DNA of 64,000 nt from contig BLAL01000004.1 in assembly GCA_015698045.1 (NCBI GenBank), positions 1,116,001-1,180,000 of the forward strand, given 5' to 3'. The notes beneath the pieces are model-generated. The model worked only from the letters and a program-made list of their open reading frames with translations, searched no databases and was not told the origin of the DNA. This document shows positions 47,880-60,860 of this stretch, piece by piece (within the stretch, counting starts at the first letter, position 1; each line of letters begins with the position of its first letter). The translations under genes and the position numbers were made by a program. The stretch is from Rhizophagus clarus. Lineage: Eukaryota > Glomeromycota > Glomeromycetes > Glomerales > Glomeraceae.

Positions 47880-50372
47880 TGTTTACAGTCATAAGGGAGT
47901 TGAAAATTTATGAGGCTTAATTTATAAGAATATTTTAACGATGTACAAATTCTGTACCACTGAAAGGTACCTAATGGTACAGCGAAAAAAAAACACGGCA
48001 TTTTTTTTTAATATAGGCGAAACTAAATGAATTCTAGCGTCGAAAATGTCATGACATTATTTACGTAAATGTATCCTCCTTATACTTCTTATAAATAAAT
48101 GTACGACATACCATTTCCTGCAACCTATTGCTGATAATAGCCGATAAATTAATAAAATTGATCACAATTATAAGTTAGTTAAATAACAATGTTTATATAT
48201 ATAACTGCAGTACACAGTAATAATAAATGATTATCGAATATCGACAGCCATGAGCTATCAGTTCAATATTGCAATGATCGACAAGGACAATATGCAGGGA
48301 ATAACATATGTAGATATAATAATTTGCATTACAAATTACTATTTCTCGTGACACGCGTATCCAGGTTCGGTAATTCATTTCAATAAAGTTTTTGTCCACA
48401 ACGGGCCTAAATGTGGAAATGAATTTGATTCCGATTGCAGGGGCACTAATATGTTTAATATGTTTTTGATGTACAAAAACAAATACCGAGGATCATTTCG
48501 CAATGTAGATTTCCATCATCACATATCACATGATATATATATATATAGTTTCAATGTTCAAAAAGTTTGCAAGGCACTAAACATTTTAAGTTGGTAGATT
48601 GTCTTATTAGTATGATATAATATGAATATTATTTAGTCTTATTCGAAGATTTTGAATTGATTCTTTAGTTTGTAAAAATATATCTCTTGAATTTCTTGAC
48701 ATTAAACTTTGTGATTAATTGTAAATTGAGAAGCATCAATTGAAATTTTTAAATAGAAAATTGATTTCTTAAAAAAAACATACACTTTTCAGTATCAATA
48801 AAATATTATATTTTCTTTTGCAAATTCTTTCACTCCTTTTTAAATATTTTTACAGATTTATTATACAAGTTTTTAAAATTATCATGTAAATATTTTCATT
48901 AATGAAAGCTCCTAAAGGTGAACTTTTTGAAACATTTTGTAAAATTTTTGTAAATTAACTAGTTAAAAAATAAGTGAAAAAGAGGAAGTGATTGCAATTA
49001 TGTGATATGTGATTTACACAGAATTTTTTTGGGGGTGCTCTTGGGAGGATATACTCATTCAATGAATAGTTTATTGAGTGCTACGGAAAAATGTCGGTGT
49101 CTCGGTAAGTAGAGAGGTGACATGATGATCTTTCTTAAGCACATGCCTAACATTCTGGTCTATATCTTTCCATATATGGTATGGTATGTTTGCCAAGGGC
49201 CGTTTAACTTTTACTTCTAGTTACCATTAGAATACTCGATAAACTTAGTCGTGTCCAATAAAAAAATTTTTTTTATGTATAATCGAAAATAATATCATAA
49301 AGTAATTCTGTAAAAAGTATATCCAAATGAAAATATATATTAGGGAATTCTTTTAGATGTAACGTTGAACCTGGTGTTTCTTTAAAGCAGTATTGAGAGT
49401 TTGACAAATTTAATTGACTGTTATAAACTTTCTTATTCGTTAATACGTTCAATTGTACAACAATATTAAGTAAAAGATTTTCGAAGTTTCTTTAATAAAA
49501 AAGTGTTTGGACTCCTTTTCTAATAAAATGGAACCAGTTAAAGAACCAGAATTTTTTAACAAAAAAAAAAAAAAAAAATTTCGGTCTCCTTATCAAGATA
49601 ATAAGTTTTTTTTTGAATTTGAAACATATAATAATAATTGGCAATAAAGTGATGATTAATTTTTAATTCATTTTATAATAATTATCATATCATTATTGTA
49701 TGGTATATGGATGTGTTCTTGTTTCTAAAAATAAACAAACATACTTTCCAATTCCCGCTACTGAAATAAAACTTTTCTCCAAAAAAATTCGTTTTTTAAA
49801 AATAAAATAAAAATAAAAAATGTAAATAATTAAAAATAAATAATTAAAGATATTTTTTTTCATCTTTTTCTTTTTCATTGGTTAAAAAAAAAAATAAAAA
49901 TTCTTTATTAAAAAAAAAAGAAACCCGAAAAATATTTTGGTTTAAAAACCGGAAAAAAAAGTTATCGATAAAATTTATCGATCTCGAGAAAAAAAAAAAA
50001 AATAGTTATGATTGGATCGATCAAGTTTTTAATGTTTAACCGTTAAAAAGTTCGAAAGCATAATTGGTATCTGATTTATCCTGAATATAGTTAGTACTCA
50101 TATTTACTAATACATATCAGATTGATACAAAATCGGAGTTGTCGGAGTTGTATACTAGTTATATCCAATGATTCCGATAATTTTACCGGCAAGAATTAAA
50201 ATTTTTCCGGAAAATAATCCGTTCAAAAAATTTCACTAAAATTTCGGAATTTAAAGTGCTATTTTAAGCCCTGGTTATATCATACCACATTATCTATTCT
50301 AGACAAAGAAATTATAATATATAAAGAGTAAAAAGAACTTTCGGGAATGGAGATTTCCGATAGAAGCTATTG

Positions 50373-51224
50373 TATATACTATACCTTCTTAAGCGAAGAG
50401 GAAAAAAAGTATTTACGGAATGGGAATTCCGATTTTAGTTTCACAATTTTATATTGTTTGTAAAACGTTCGGATGATTAGGCGTAGTAAAAGATGCAAAC
50501 AATTACCACGATTGTTCTCGGTCGTAAACATTCTAACTTACTTGGAGAGAACAAAGTAGAGTCATATATGAAGTTTATGAAGTTGGACTTTTCCTTGCGA
50601 AAAATTAATTACACAGTTCTGGCGTAACTGCTGCAGAAATTACGTCGATAAGCTTAGCAATTGACTTAAGTTTGCCATCTTCAAAAAGTCGTGATCTTTT
50701 AAACGTATGATATCAGGTGACATCATGCCGATCACATATTTAAGCATATTTCCATCGCGAATTTATACAAATTTTATAGATTTTGTCTGTTGGAAAAAAA
50801 AACAAGAAACATTAGCAATATCACATTAATGTCAGGGGTATGCCAAGGATTATGAAGCGTATTAAATATAGGAATTCTAGTTCCTTCGACACGATTGAGA
50901 CGTAAAGTTAATAGACCTCAGAGATTGAGTTTCCAGCCTTTATGACAAATGGTGTTAATTACTAGTGTCAACAGACTCTTTATGTTAGGTTGAATATTTC
51001 AAATTTTATTTCACGATTATTCTGCGTTGTAGGTATATGGGAACGAGACAAAATAAGGAAACAGACTTATCATGTGTTCATTTAAGTTACCGGATATCGG
51101 CAAAATTTTTCCGTTTTAACGACAACTTAAGCAACAATTTATCCTTTTTAAACTTATTATCTTTCAATGTTGGTGATACCACACTTGTACGGTATTTTAC
51201 TACCCTTTTTAATCCTTTTTAATG
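50373..51224. other. intergenic
   Basis: No supported gene. TATGATATCAGGTGACATCA near 50705 resembles text near 4815 (ATGACATCAGGCCGATCAC), perhaps a shared dispersed repeat. Confidence 0.35.
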
Positions 51225-51490
51225 TTTATATCCAAGAAATAATTATTGAACATGTTTATAGATATTTTCAAAACTGGATTGAGTTTTAAACTTGGATGGT
51301 TCATATGAAAATGTTTGTTGACTCCCATATCCGAGAGATAATTATTGAACATGTTTATGGATATTTTCAAAACTGGATTGAGTTTTAAACTTGGATGGTT
51401 CATATGAAAATGTTTGTTGACTCCCATATCCAAGAGATAATTATTGAACATGTTTATAGATTTTTTCAAAACTGGATTGAGTTTAAGCTC
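51225..51490. repeat. 99-bp tandem repeat, about 2.7 copies
   Basis: Units contain GATAATTATTGAACATGTTT, TTTTCAAAACTGGATTGAG and TTCATATGAAAATGTTTGTT. Since 99 is divisible by three, the minus strand stays open across the copies (33-residue repeat with INMFNNYL and MNHPSLKLNPVL). There is no other sign of a gene. Confidence 0.85.
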
Positions 51491-51730
51491 GAGTGGTTAG
51501 GAGATTGATTTGAAATTATATATGAAAAATCTCAAAATAATTCATTTTATTTTTGTAATTTCATATTTTTATAATTTCATATAGAATAAACCATCGTTAA
51601 ATTTATTAGGAATAGAATAGAAGATACCGCAGTAATTTTAAACTTTGTTATAGTGTAACATGGTCAGATAAATCTTGGTGCATACATTATATTTTTCTCA
51701 CAAAAATTCAAAAAAAAAAAAAAAAAGAAA

Positions 51731-52015
51731 ATGGACATATCCAAAATTTCAACAGTGACATGGACTATTGTCTTTTTAATAACAAATTTGATTTTATCAT
51801 ATCTTTTATTCAACATTATAAATTTAGAACCATCGTTATTTTCAATTTCAGTTTTAACAATTAGTACTCCTGTTTTAGTTTTTGCATTTGTCAAAACTTT
51901 TTTGGCCTCCACTACTACTAAACCCGATCCTATTGTTATTACTATTCCTCCTCCTCCTCCTTCTTCTTCTTCTTCAACTCCACCTTCATCATCATCTAAA
52001 CAAAAGGTAAATTGA
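51731..52015 (+). CDS. small membrane protein with Pro/Ser-rich tail
   Basis: The frame is 94 aa from ATG 51731 to TGA. Two hydrophobic segments are predicted by eye: about residues 10-32 (VTWTIVFLITNLILSYLL) and 38-58 (FSISVLTISTPVLVFAFVKT). A tail follows with PPPPP and runs of Ser. The 3' end reads AAG|GTAAAT, a possible donor; with the acceptor TTTCTAG at about 52150 the protein would end KQKNIQDF instead of KQKVN. The tail is encoded by CCT and TCT repeats, so slippage is likely to vary its length. No family is recognised. An A-rich leader precedes the ATG. Confidence 0.5.
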   Translation: MDISKISTVTWTIVFLITNLILSYLLFNIINLEPSLFSISVLTISTPVLVFAFVKTFLASTTTKPDPIVITIPPPPPSSSSSTPPSSSSKQKVN

Positions 52016-53133
52016 TCTTGTTGTTTCCATTAATTTAAAAGAAATAGAATAAAATAATATTTTTATGGATTTCGGTGAGTAATTATTTCGTTGAGTCCCT
52101 TTTTATTATATTAAAAGGTAGAATTAACATTTTATATTTTTCTTTCTAGAATATCCAAGATTTTTAAAGAATATTTGATGATTTTGATATATTTGCGTAG
52201 TGTCTATAAAATTTATGATTTTTTTTTTTTTTTTTTTTTTACCTGTGAATAACTCGAGACTTCACTCGAAAGAATTTGTATCAATTGAGTTATGGCTTTA
52301 AGACTCGATTAAAATTTTATGTTCATTATGATTTTGCAAATTTAAAAAATAAGTAAGAGGTGGAATTTTATGTTTAGTTAACTGATGATGATTTTGATTT
52401 TGTAAACTCATCACATTATCTTTAATTTTTTAATAGAGCAAATATGTCACGTGTGTATGATAGATTTTTGTACAAATTAATGTATTATTTTTTTTTATCT
52501 TATACATACAATTCATACATTAGTTTTTTAATAACTAAATAATTTATTAATTTATTAAAGAGTAATAATAAGAATTTTTAAAATATATAGATCGAATGTT
52601 TATTGTGATATGCTATTTTAGTTATTTTTGGTGAATGAATTTTAATTTTAATATTCCTTTTTTTTTTTTTGATCCTAAATAATAAATTTGCGGTAAAGAA
52701 GAAATATATGAAATAAACGGATAATGATGAATATTATTACAATGGTTATTATAATGGTAAAATGTATGTTCGCTAACAGCTAATGAAATATTTTTCCTTT
52801 AGCCCATGTTTTTTTGTTGGAAATAAATAAAAAGAGAGTTCAATGAAGACAATAAAAAAATAAAAAAAAAAAAAATATACAAAAAAAAAATATTAAAAAT
52901 TGTTAAAATGTTATTATTATATATAACTCGTTATTTGTTCTCGGTATAAATTGAATTCGTTCGTGTAATCGTTCTTTTCTCAGAGTTGGTCATATATAAT
53001 TGATCATCAAAAAAGCGAAAATTCATTTGATTCCCCTCTCTCTCACGTTAAAATGAATTTAAATGGCGCAACCGTCGTTAACGTCATTCTCTATTCCTCT
53101 TCAAAGTCTTCAAAGGCAACCAAGATGAATCTG

Positions 53134-53175
<42 letters not shown>

Positions 53176-53272
53176 AAACGAATCTAGATTAGTACAATGA
53201 TTAACAATATTCAATAATAAACTTTATGGGAAGTACTGTACATACCAATATCTGATAATCAAATGTTATCAT
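52016..53272. other. intergenic, with a (GAT)n microsatellite
   Basis: AT-rich with long homopolymers (T run at 52208-52240). A GAT microsatellite of about 14 units sits at 53137-53175, near the 3' end of the minus-strand gene that follows. Confidence 0.6.
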
Positions 53273-53770
53273 TCACATAATAGTACAAGCGCAACATCCT
53301 TTAGGTGGTTGTACTTCATCCTTTTCCGATAAAGGTTTCGATTTTCCACCAAAATTAAAACATAAGATTTTCTTTCCTTTTTTACGATCTTTATCAGAAG
53401 GTTGAGGAGGTTGTTCAACTTTTTCGGAATTTTCATCATCATAACTATCATCAACACTACCATCAGCTTTTCTTCTCTTTCTATCAGTAGCCATATTAGC
53501 AGGTACGCTAACAATTTTCGTTTCATTTGTTTTATCAAATGTTATCGTAGCTGTAAATTTATATGGTGGTTCATCATATTTTGATAAAGTATAAATCATC
53601 GTGTATGCTGTTGGTCTGGGTTTAGCGTTATTTGGGACCACTCTTCCACCTTTTGACTTTGGCGTAATATCGACTGATCCTATACTATTTGCTTCAGCAC
53701 TACAGAATAGTGTAACTTCCCACTGATGACCACCATCGTTAAGTTGAGTATGTGTAGATTTTAAGTACAT
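53273..53770 (-). CDS. 165-aa protein with a C-terminal CaaX-like box
   Basis: Single exon on the minus strand, ATG at 53770-53768, stop at 53275-53273. The first 95 residues form a compact alternating pattern (HQWEVTLFCSAEANSIG, YKFTATITFDKTNETKIVSV) suggesting a beta-rich domain. A charged, probably disordered stretch follows (DRKRRKADGSVDDSYDDE). The end is KGCCACTIM: the last four residues CTIM fit a CaaX prenylation signal (Met at X favours farnesyl) and two nearby Cys could be acylated. That predicts a membrane-anchored cytosolic protein. No known domain is recognised. Base composition is higher in GC than the flanks, as expected for a real coding region. Confidence 0.7.
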   Translation of the reverse strand: MYLKSTHTQLNDGGHQWEVTLFCSAEANSIGSVDITPKSKGGRVVPNNAKPRPTAYTMIYTLSKYDEPPYKFTATITFDKTNETKIVSVPANMATDRKRRKADGSVDDSYDDENSEKVEQPPQPSDKDRKKGKKILCFNFGGKSKPLSEKDEVQPPKGCCACTIM

Positions 53771-54409
53771 CTTCTTTGATAATTTTTAGGTGAAATTTGA
53801 CTAAAGGTTGAAATGGAGTATTATTTGAAATTTACAGCTAAGAAATTAACTTTTATGAAAGTAAGACAAGTATTTAATTTAGGTTTCTTTTTTAAAATGA
53901 ATTTGAAAAGAAAAAAAAAAGAAAAGAAAAACAGTCACAGACAAGTTTATAAATAAAAAATAATAAAGAGAAGAATGAAATGGAGGGGAAGTTTTAAATT
54001 TAATTTAAGGACAAGGTAAACTGGCACTGCCAGAAACAAATAAGGAGATAAGGTAATACTAATTTTTGTGATTTTTGTGTCGATAAGAGCTTTGTGTAAT
54101 GAATTCGGGGAGGAGGGAAAATAAAGATTAAAGGAAAAGATGAACGAATTACACTATTTGAGTGAGAACAAAAAAAACCGAGTAGGAAAACCTAATAACT
54201 TGATTTTATCGTTACAATTTCTTTTTATATTTATAACAATATCAAGTCATATTTTATCATCTGTATCATGGACTAACCATAAAAGGAAATTTTATAGGGA
54301 TTGATTTGTGTTCATTCTTGTTACATGATTTTAGTTTCGCGTGGTTTGTCTCAAACAAATTTTTTATTTTATTTTAAAACTATGTTTAATGTGTTTGGTA
54401 ATTCGTTTC

Positions 54410-54447
<38 letters not shown>

Positions 54448-57219
54448 TTTGCATATTCTGCACTCAATAAATTATGACATGTACATTCTTAAATATGTTA
54501 AATAAGATTTACGCAAAACTCCGTTATACATTACATTTTTTACTTAATCTTATTTGTAACACAAGTAGATAATGCAATATGAAATGATCCACTTAGAAAA
54601 TTTACATTGTAATTAATTAATATACTAACTCAAAATTTTTTGAGTATTATTCCTTGTATGTAAGAGAATTTTAACAGAGAAAAAAATTTTCTTCTTTATA
54701 CTTTTTCTAAATCTATTTAGAAAACAAAACGTTTTACAATGACAAATTATTGTATCAAAGTATTTTTGGCACTAAGCGAAATGCAGGTAAAGGAATTTTT
54801 TAGAACCAAACGGTCCGATTAATACCGACATTAAAAGAAATCAAAAGAAAATTTACTCTAATTTGGTTCAATAGTTGAAAAAAAAAAAAAAAAATAATAA
54901 ATAAAAAAAAGTAAACAAACTTTCCAAAAGAGGAAATTTTGCTAAAATTACCAGGGCTGAGCTTATAAAAATAAAATTTTGATGTTTCACATAAAAAATC
55001 AGCAGATTTTTTTTTTTTTTAAAGGACACCAAAATAAGAAATCAAAAATTCTTGGCCAATGATAATCAGAATTTGATTTGATGACGTAGAAGTTTACCTA
55101 ACATACCTAACATGATCATCACGTGTATAATAAATAAATTAATAATTTTTGGCCAGAATTATGATGATCAAACTTTTTAAAACGTTTCATAATAAAAGAA
55201 AATAGCAGATCTAAATTAAATAATATTTTGTTTTGTTTCAATAAATTTATTTGTAAATAAGTTTTTCTTTATTTATTATTATTATTGTTTGTCACGAGAC
55301 AATTCAGCTTCTTTGGAATTTATAATTATTTATATTGTAAGAGAAATTGATAATTATAAGAAAGAAAAGATAACCCGGAGTCATTACTGCCGAAAAAAAA
55401 GATAAACCGGAGTTACAAAGATTGACAAATACACGAGTTTTTCAACATAATAACATGATACAATATGAAAGAACATTTTGCCGGAATGATAATTTGGAAT
55501 TTCAGGACACATGCAAGACATGCAAAACATGCAAATTAACGGAAATTTTAAAAAATATTTTACGGGTTTATAACTTTAAAATTTTTCAAATTAAATAATA
55601 GAAACTTTAAGATCCGATTGACGATTGGAAATGTTTAATTAATCAATTTATATTTATATTATCATCAAATTAATGCACTCCACAAAAAAAAATAAATGCA
55701 TAACAAAATTATAATAAATTTTGTTTGTGCACATGATAATATTTTTATTCGGTAAGAAATATACCTATCTAATTCAGATTCGGGTTTATCCGTAAAAAAT
55801 AATAAAATATATATCCAATCAACTAATTACGGGGAATGGTTTGCAAATTTTGGAGTACAAAAAGCATTGTCAAACCCGGTATTATGTACTACAATATTAT
55901 TAGCCCAAATTCAGGTAATTCAAGTGATGAAATTATGCTGGCAATAATTTCGGAAGGAAATTAAGATTTAATTAAAGATTTACAATACAGAAAATCGCAT
56001 GAAAATTGCATATAATTACACACAATATACAATACATAATAATAATAATTAATAAAATATTAATATCTTCTTTGAAATCCAATTAATTACTTCTTTATGT
56101 AAAAAGACGCGAAAATCAAACATCTTAATACAATGGAAGAGGAGATTTTCTTCCCTCGTTATGGATATGAAATGTTACACTTCATTGCTCATAATGTATA
56201 AAGTTTTATTACTAAATAATGTCAATTATGTTGCAGAATGCATCTTATTTTTTATAGCTTCTAATCATCGACTATATAAACATTTTCTTAAAAATATCTT
56301 CTTTTATTTGGAGAGAATCACGTTCATTTCAATTAAAAGAAAAGGAGTTCTCATTCAAATTAACTCTCAATTAAAAAAGGTTTATAAAAGAATTATGTCA
56401 CAGTAAAAATATTATTTTTTTACTTATTGTTGTCTCTTTTTGACATCATTTTATAGACATAACAAATAATCATGGTTATACTTAATTCCGTTTTATTACT
56501 GATCATTCCCTTTTTGTTTTAATTATCTATCAACATTTACACGTTAATTCTTAGCGCTGCCGTGTAACAATCTTTACCACGTGTAACATTGCATAATTAC
56601 GTTATCTAAGGGTTTTTAACTTTAAAGTCGTTAAATTTAAATTATGTGGTTTGATTTTTTTTCACCGCAGTTTTTATAACTGTTCAGGTTTTTTTTTCCC
56701 CTTTAACCACTTTTTTTAATTTAATATAATTGTTGTGTTTTTATTATTATTATTATTATAAACTCTCTATTATTATATTTCATATATTCTAGATAATTTA
56801 ATATTTTTTATCTATTCTTTATTTTTCATTGATCCTGCTTTATATTTACTTTATTTGGAAAGTTACCCGTTTTTATAATTAGCCTAGTATAAAAAAGTAA
56901 CTTCCATTTTTATGTTCTAACGGTTTCTAAAGATCTAATGAGCAGCTATGTCAAATTAGTTTTTTTTTCTGTTAAAAAAAATATTTTTTTATTTATTTAT
57001 TTTTTTTTTTATATATTGTTTTTTTTTTTATTTTTTTAATTTTTTTATTTTTCTCTCTATTTTCTTACCAAAAGTATTATAATATACTTTCTAATATATT
57101 TTATTTTATATTCTATCACGTTCCTTTTATAAGATAATATAATAGCCTGTTTGTTTTCAATTTTACAAACTATAATTTAGTTTTTAACCTTGCTATTATT
57201 TTTTGATATTAATAACAAT
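53771..57219. other. intergenic
   Basis: Long gene-poor stretch with A runs (54415-54445, 54880-54895) and T runs (55005-55020, 56985-57055). A short frame at 56161-56406 (plus strand) has no supporting features and is not called. ACATGCAAGACATGCAAAAC at 55510 is a small direct repeat. Confidence 0.45.
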
Positions 57220-59675
57220 ATGGAGAATATGAAGGAACTAAAAAACGGTATAATGCAGTTTAGCGATTATTCGTTTCTTGGTAAGTTAAAGAAATTTCTA
57301 AACTGAGAGGAAGAGAGGTTTTTTAGAGCGAATAATTATGAATAATTATTAAATAATGCAATGTATATATGTACTAATATTAATTTCGATATTACAGAAC
57401 GATCAGTTCATGAAATTTATATATGGATGTGGTTTATTGTACACGTATGGAGAGTAAGTGATTAGAAAATTTGAATTAATTTGGTTTTAAATTATAAAAG
57501 TTTGAAACAATTCTAACCCAGTTTTTTTTTCTACGATTAAATAGTGTGATAGGTTTTCATCGTTAAATTGGAATCGCATAGTGTCATTAGAATTAAAATC
57601 ATTTGTTACCTTATTCATATTATTTTCGTTACCTTTAGGATCTTTTTATGATATTGTATTAGTAAGTAATTTTCCATTTTTAAGAGACAGATATAACAGG
57701 ATGTTCTTGAATTTCTTGAATCATTGTTTCTATGTTATTAATTCATTTTGGGATATTATTAAAATAGACAAAGATAAAGTATGTAGAAGGATTATATAAG
57801 TTTGATAATGCTATAAGAGCAAAACCGAAATGGTTATGGTCAGAAGATGATCAATTGTGGTTTATACCAAGTTATTACATATTAATGGTTAGTCTTGGTT
57901 TTCAAACGTGAGTATTCCTTTAACATGATGAATTCTGTCATCTTGAACTTAGTTGCCGGTGTCACTTTAAAAATATTATATATTTAAAAAAAAAAATTTT
58001 TCATAAGAAAGACAAATAAAATTTTTTTTTTTTTTTTATTACGTGTAGGGTAACATTGTTCTTGTTACAATGTTTTTGGAATTACTTAACAAATTCAATC
58101 GCAAAGACATCATTCATGTCGAGAGCAGAATTTGCGGTTTATATTGTGTGGGGGATAATAAGTATTGCAATATATCCCGTATTACCTTACATATTTAATA
58201 ATAATGATTTGATGTTACAGGTAATTAATTATATTCTGTAAATCTCTCTCTCTTTTTTTTTTAAAAAAAAAAATTTTAACTTTACTAACTTTCATTTTCT
58301 TTTAGGCCGTACCCCAATTGGTATTTGCAACACAAATGTTGATTTTAGTAATACTTGGTATACGTACTCATTTAAAATTCATTGGATTAATTAAAATAAC
58401 TTCCTCTTATAAGAATTCAGCAAATATTATTGCAAAAATAAGATATTTTATCGATATGAATAAATTATTAACTAGTTCACTTGCTGTCACGTCCATATCA
58501 TTTTATGTACTAAGCATTGATCTTTTTACTCCCACAAAACTTATTAATAATTCCAAAGTTGCAAGGTAAATTTTTCAATATTTTCATTACAAACGACCTT
58601 GAGAAGTTATTTACTAATTTAATCTTCTTTCTTGAAAAAATGTAGTGATTTGTTGGTTGCTCATGTTAATTTTGCTTCAGTAATAGAATGGTTAACATTA
58701 ATACTTATATTTTATCCAAGAAAAGGATTTGTTGGTACAGGAGCTGGTGGTTCTACGTTCAATACGAATATTGGTTCTAGTAGTATTAATCCTTCAGCTA
58801 ATCCAACATACCCACCATCACAATCTTCTTATTCGAATAGTTTAAAATTAAGTAATGTACCTCCTGGTAGTGGTGCTGGCATTAATCTTAATAATGAAAG
58901 ACGTCAAAAACCACCATCAATCATTGATGTAAATCAAGCCAACAACAATAAAAGTGTGCCACTTAGTCCTGATTTCAAGAATGTTACTAATGATGAAATT
59001 GAAATTTCACAAGAACCAACGAATGGAATCGAAATTTCGCAAAAATCAAAATCAACGAATGGAATCGAAATTTCACAAAAATCATCGAATGGAATCGAAA
59101 TTTCACAAAAACCAACGAATGGAACTGAAAGTTCACAAAAACAAACGATACATAAACAATCATCATTTAAACGATTTAAAAAGAAATCCCCTTCATCAGA
59201 TAATAACTCAGATCAAAGTAATTCGGATAATAACGATGGTAATAATAAACCGGTATATCTTAAACGTAACATATCAATAAGTAAAGATGGTAAAATGGTA
59301 TACGGTGAAACAAAACCATTGGGTAAAGTAAAGGGAACAGAATTTGTGGCAGTTGAAAAAGCTGATCCTAGTTTTATACCTAGTTATTATTTTTCGAACG
59401 ACTTAAAAGATAGAGATGGTAATGTAGTTAAAATACCATCTATGCTTAATGATCGGAAATTCAGATACGATATTGATGATGATGATAATGAAGGAAGCAA
59501 TAGTGGCGTCAGTGGTGGTAGTGATCAACAAGCAATTAAGCAAGGGATGGTTAAACAAGAAACGATAGTACCGCAGCAAGGTACAATACGAGAAAATAAT
59601 GATATCATTATAGCAAATGATGATAAAGATAAACAAGATTCTGATGAAGAAGAAGAATTCTTTTATGCTATGTAA
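57220..59675 (+). CDS. multi-pass (about seven TM) membrane protein with long low-complexity tail
   Basis: Seven exons, 57220-57280, 57398-57453, 57545-57661, 57768-57907, 58049-58220, 58306-58565 and 58646-59675, join in frame (611 aa). Hydrophobic segments: EIYIWMWFIVHVW, SFVTLFILFSLPLGSF, SYYILMVSLGFQTVTLFLLQ, FAVYIVWGIISIAIYPVLP, QLVFATQMLILVILGI, LLTSSLAVTSISFYVLS and VNFASVIEWLTLILIFYP, about seven helices in 265 residues. The 345-residue tail is Ser/Asn/Gly-rich and acidic at its end (DSDEEEEFFYAM), and holds four to five copies of a NGIEISQK repeat (59015-59130). The layout recalls seven-helix receptors with a cytoplasmic signalling tail, but I recognise no family signature. Exon 4 could instead start at 57780 (TATGTAG), which would remove four residues and keep frame. 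Most introns have TAG acceptors. Confidence 0.78.
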
Positions 59676-60860
59676 ATGCACTAAGTATCTATTGTTTTTA
59701 ATAGCTAATTTTATTTATTATAATTAGAATAGGGAAAAGTATTATAGAATACTTTTTTTTTTTAAAATTTAATATTAATTTCATTTATATTATGTTATGT
59801 AAAAAAAAAAAAAGATCAATAAATAAAGATGTTATTCTTAATCTAAGATTTATTGCGTGGCAACATGAGGACAGGGAATGATCCATTGTTTCAGGGGTAC
59901 AAATGACACGTTTTCTATATACACCCGGTTTCTGGAATCGCCCCTTAAGGAAGAATGTTGTTTGCATGTGCATCCAAGCTGATGACATTAATGATGACAT
60001 TAATGATGATATTATCAGTAACTATACGTAGCAAATAGCAACTGACTACTGGTAATAACTTGACATTATAACATAATTTTGAAATCATTATTCATCTGTG
60101 TGGTCTCTCTCTTATTCATTTCTTATACCTCACTTATTCATTCAAATCATAAAAATAGATGATCGATGAATGAATCTTGGAGAGCTTTAAAAGAACGATT
60201 TTCTTGAACTTCCGAAAATACCCGATTTTTGTGAAACACATCACATGCGTAAAACATCATCGCGGCATGAAAAAGTTTGTCTTTGATAATACTATTTACA
60301 AATAGAAATTCGGTATCTGAATAAACTTCTTTTCGGATATTACCCACTTTTATCCGTACTAAATGATAAAAATGATTTGTTCTAGTTTGTTCTAGTTAAC
60401 AGTCCAATTGTTTTTGAAGAACAATACCAGATGTTTGATATATTGTAAATGACAGGTATTTCCGCTATTTAAACTTTAATAAGTATTCTGGTGTCGATTA
60501 TTAATCATTATATGCCAGTATAGAAATTACATTCAACCTATTGATAGAAATTTTGAAGTTCAAAGTCTTTTTTATTATTTTTTTTTTATTTATTTGTTGG
60601 AATCGCGTGATTATCAAAATAAGGCCCTGAGAATTCCTAGCGAAATCACAAAACAAAAAAAATATAATAATAAAAATCAATAAAAATTCATTCTCGTTTC
60701 AAATGTAAATTAAAAAAATCAACTTATACTTTAGGACACACTATCCAGGAAGATTATTTCATCAAATTAGGTCTTGGTTTATGAAATGGAAAGATTCCTT
60801 ACCCTGATGAAGCCAGAATCATTACTTTTGATTATAATGATGAAATCATAAGAAAAATGG
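59676..60860. other. intergenic
   Basis: A GC-richer patch at 59850-59985 (GTGGCAACATGAGGACAGG, TCTGGAATCGCCCC) may be a repeat or gene fragment, and a frame on the minus strand at 60347-60147 is open but has no recognisable feature. Confidence 0.35.

Larger units (their letters stand above)
42808..50372 (-). repeat. right arm of a large inverted duplication
   Basis: This is the reverse-complement partner of 24140-32274, with the matches listed for that arm. It begins near 42808 (AATATAAATTTAATTTTAGA, then CGGCCATAACTTC) and ends near 50372 (TTCGGGAATGGAGATTTC). It lacks the left-arm MITE and the 380-bp block. Divergence is visible in indels and substitutions throughout, so this is not a recent or assembly-level copy. 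Confidence 0.85.

Noticed and set aside
56161..56406. 81-residue plus-strand frame
   Set aside because: No splice context, promoter, domain or composition change; a chance frame in AT-rich DNA is more likely.
59785..60000. 71-residue minus-strand frame over a GC-richer patch
   Set aside because: Looks like a fragment of a repeat or gene, but no start, family or copy in this window supports a call.
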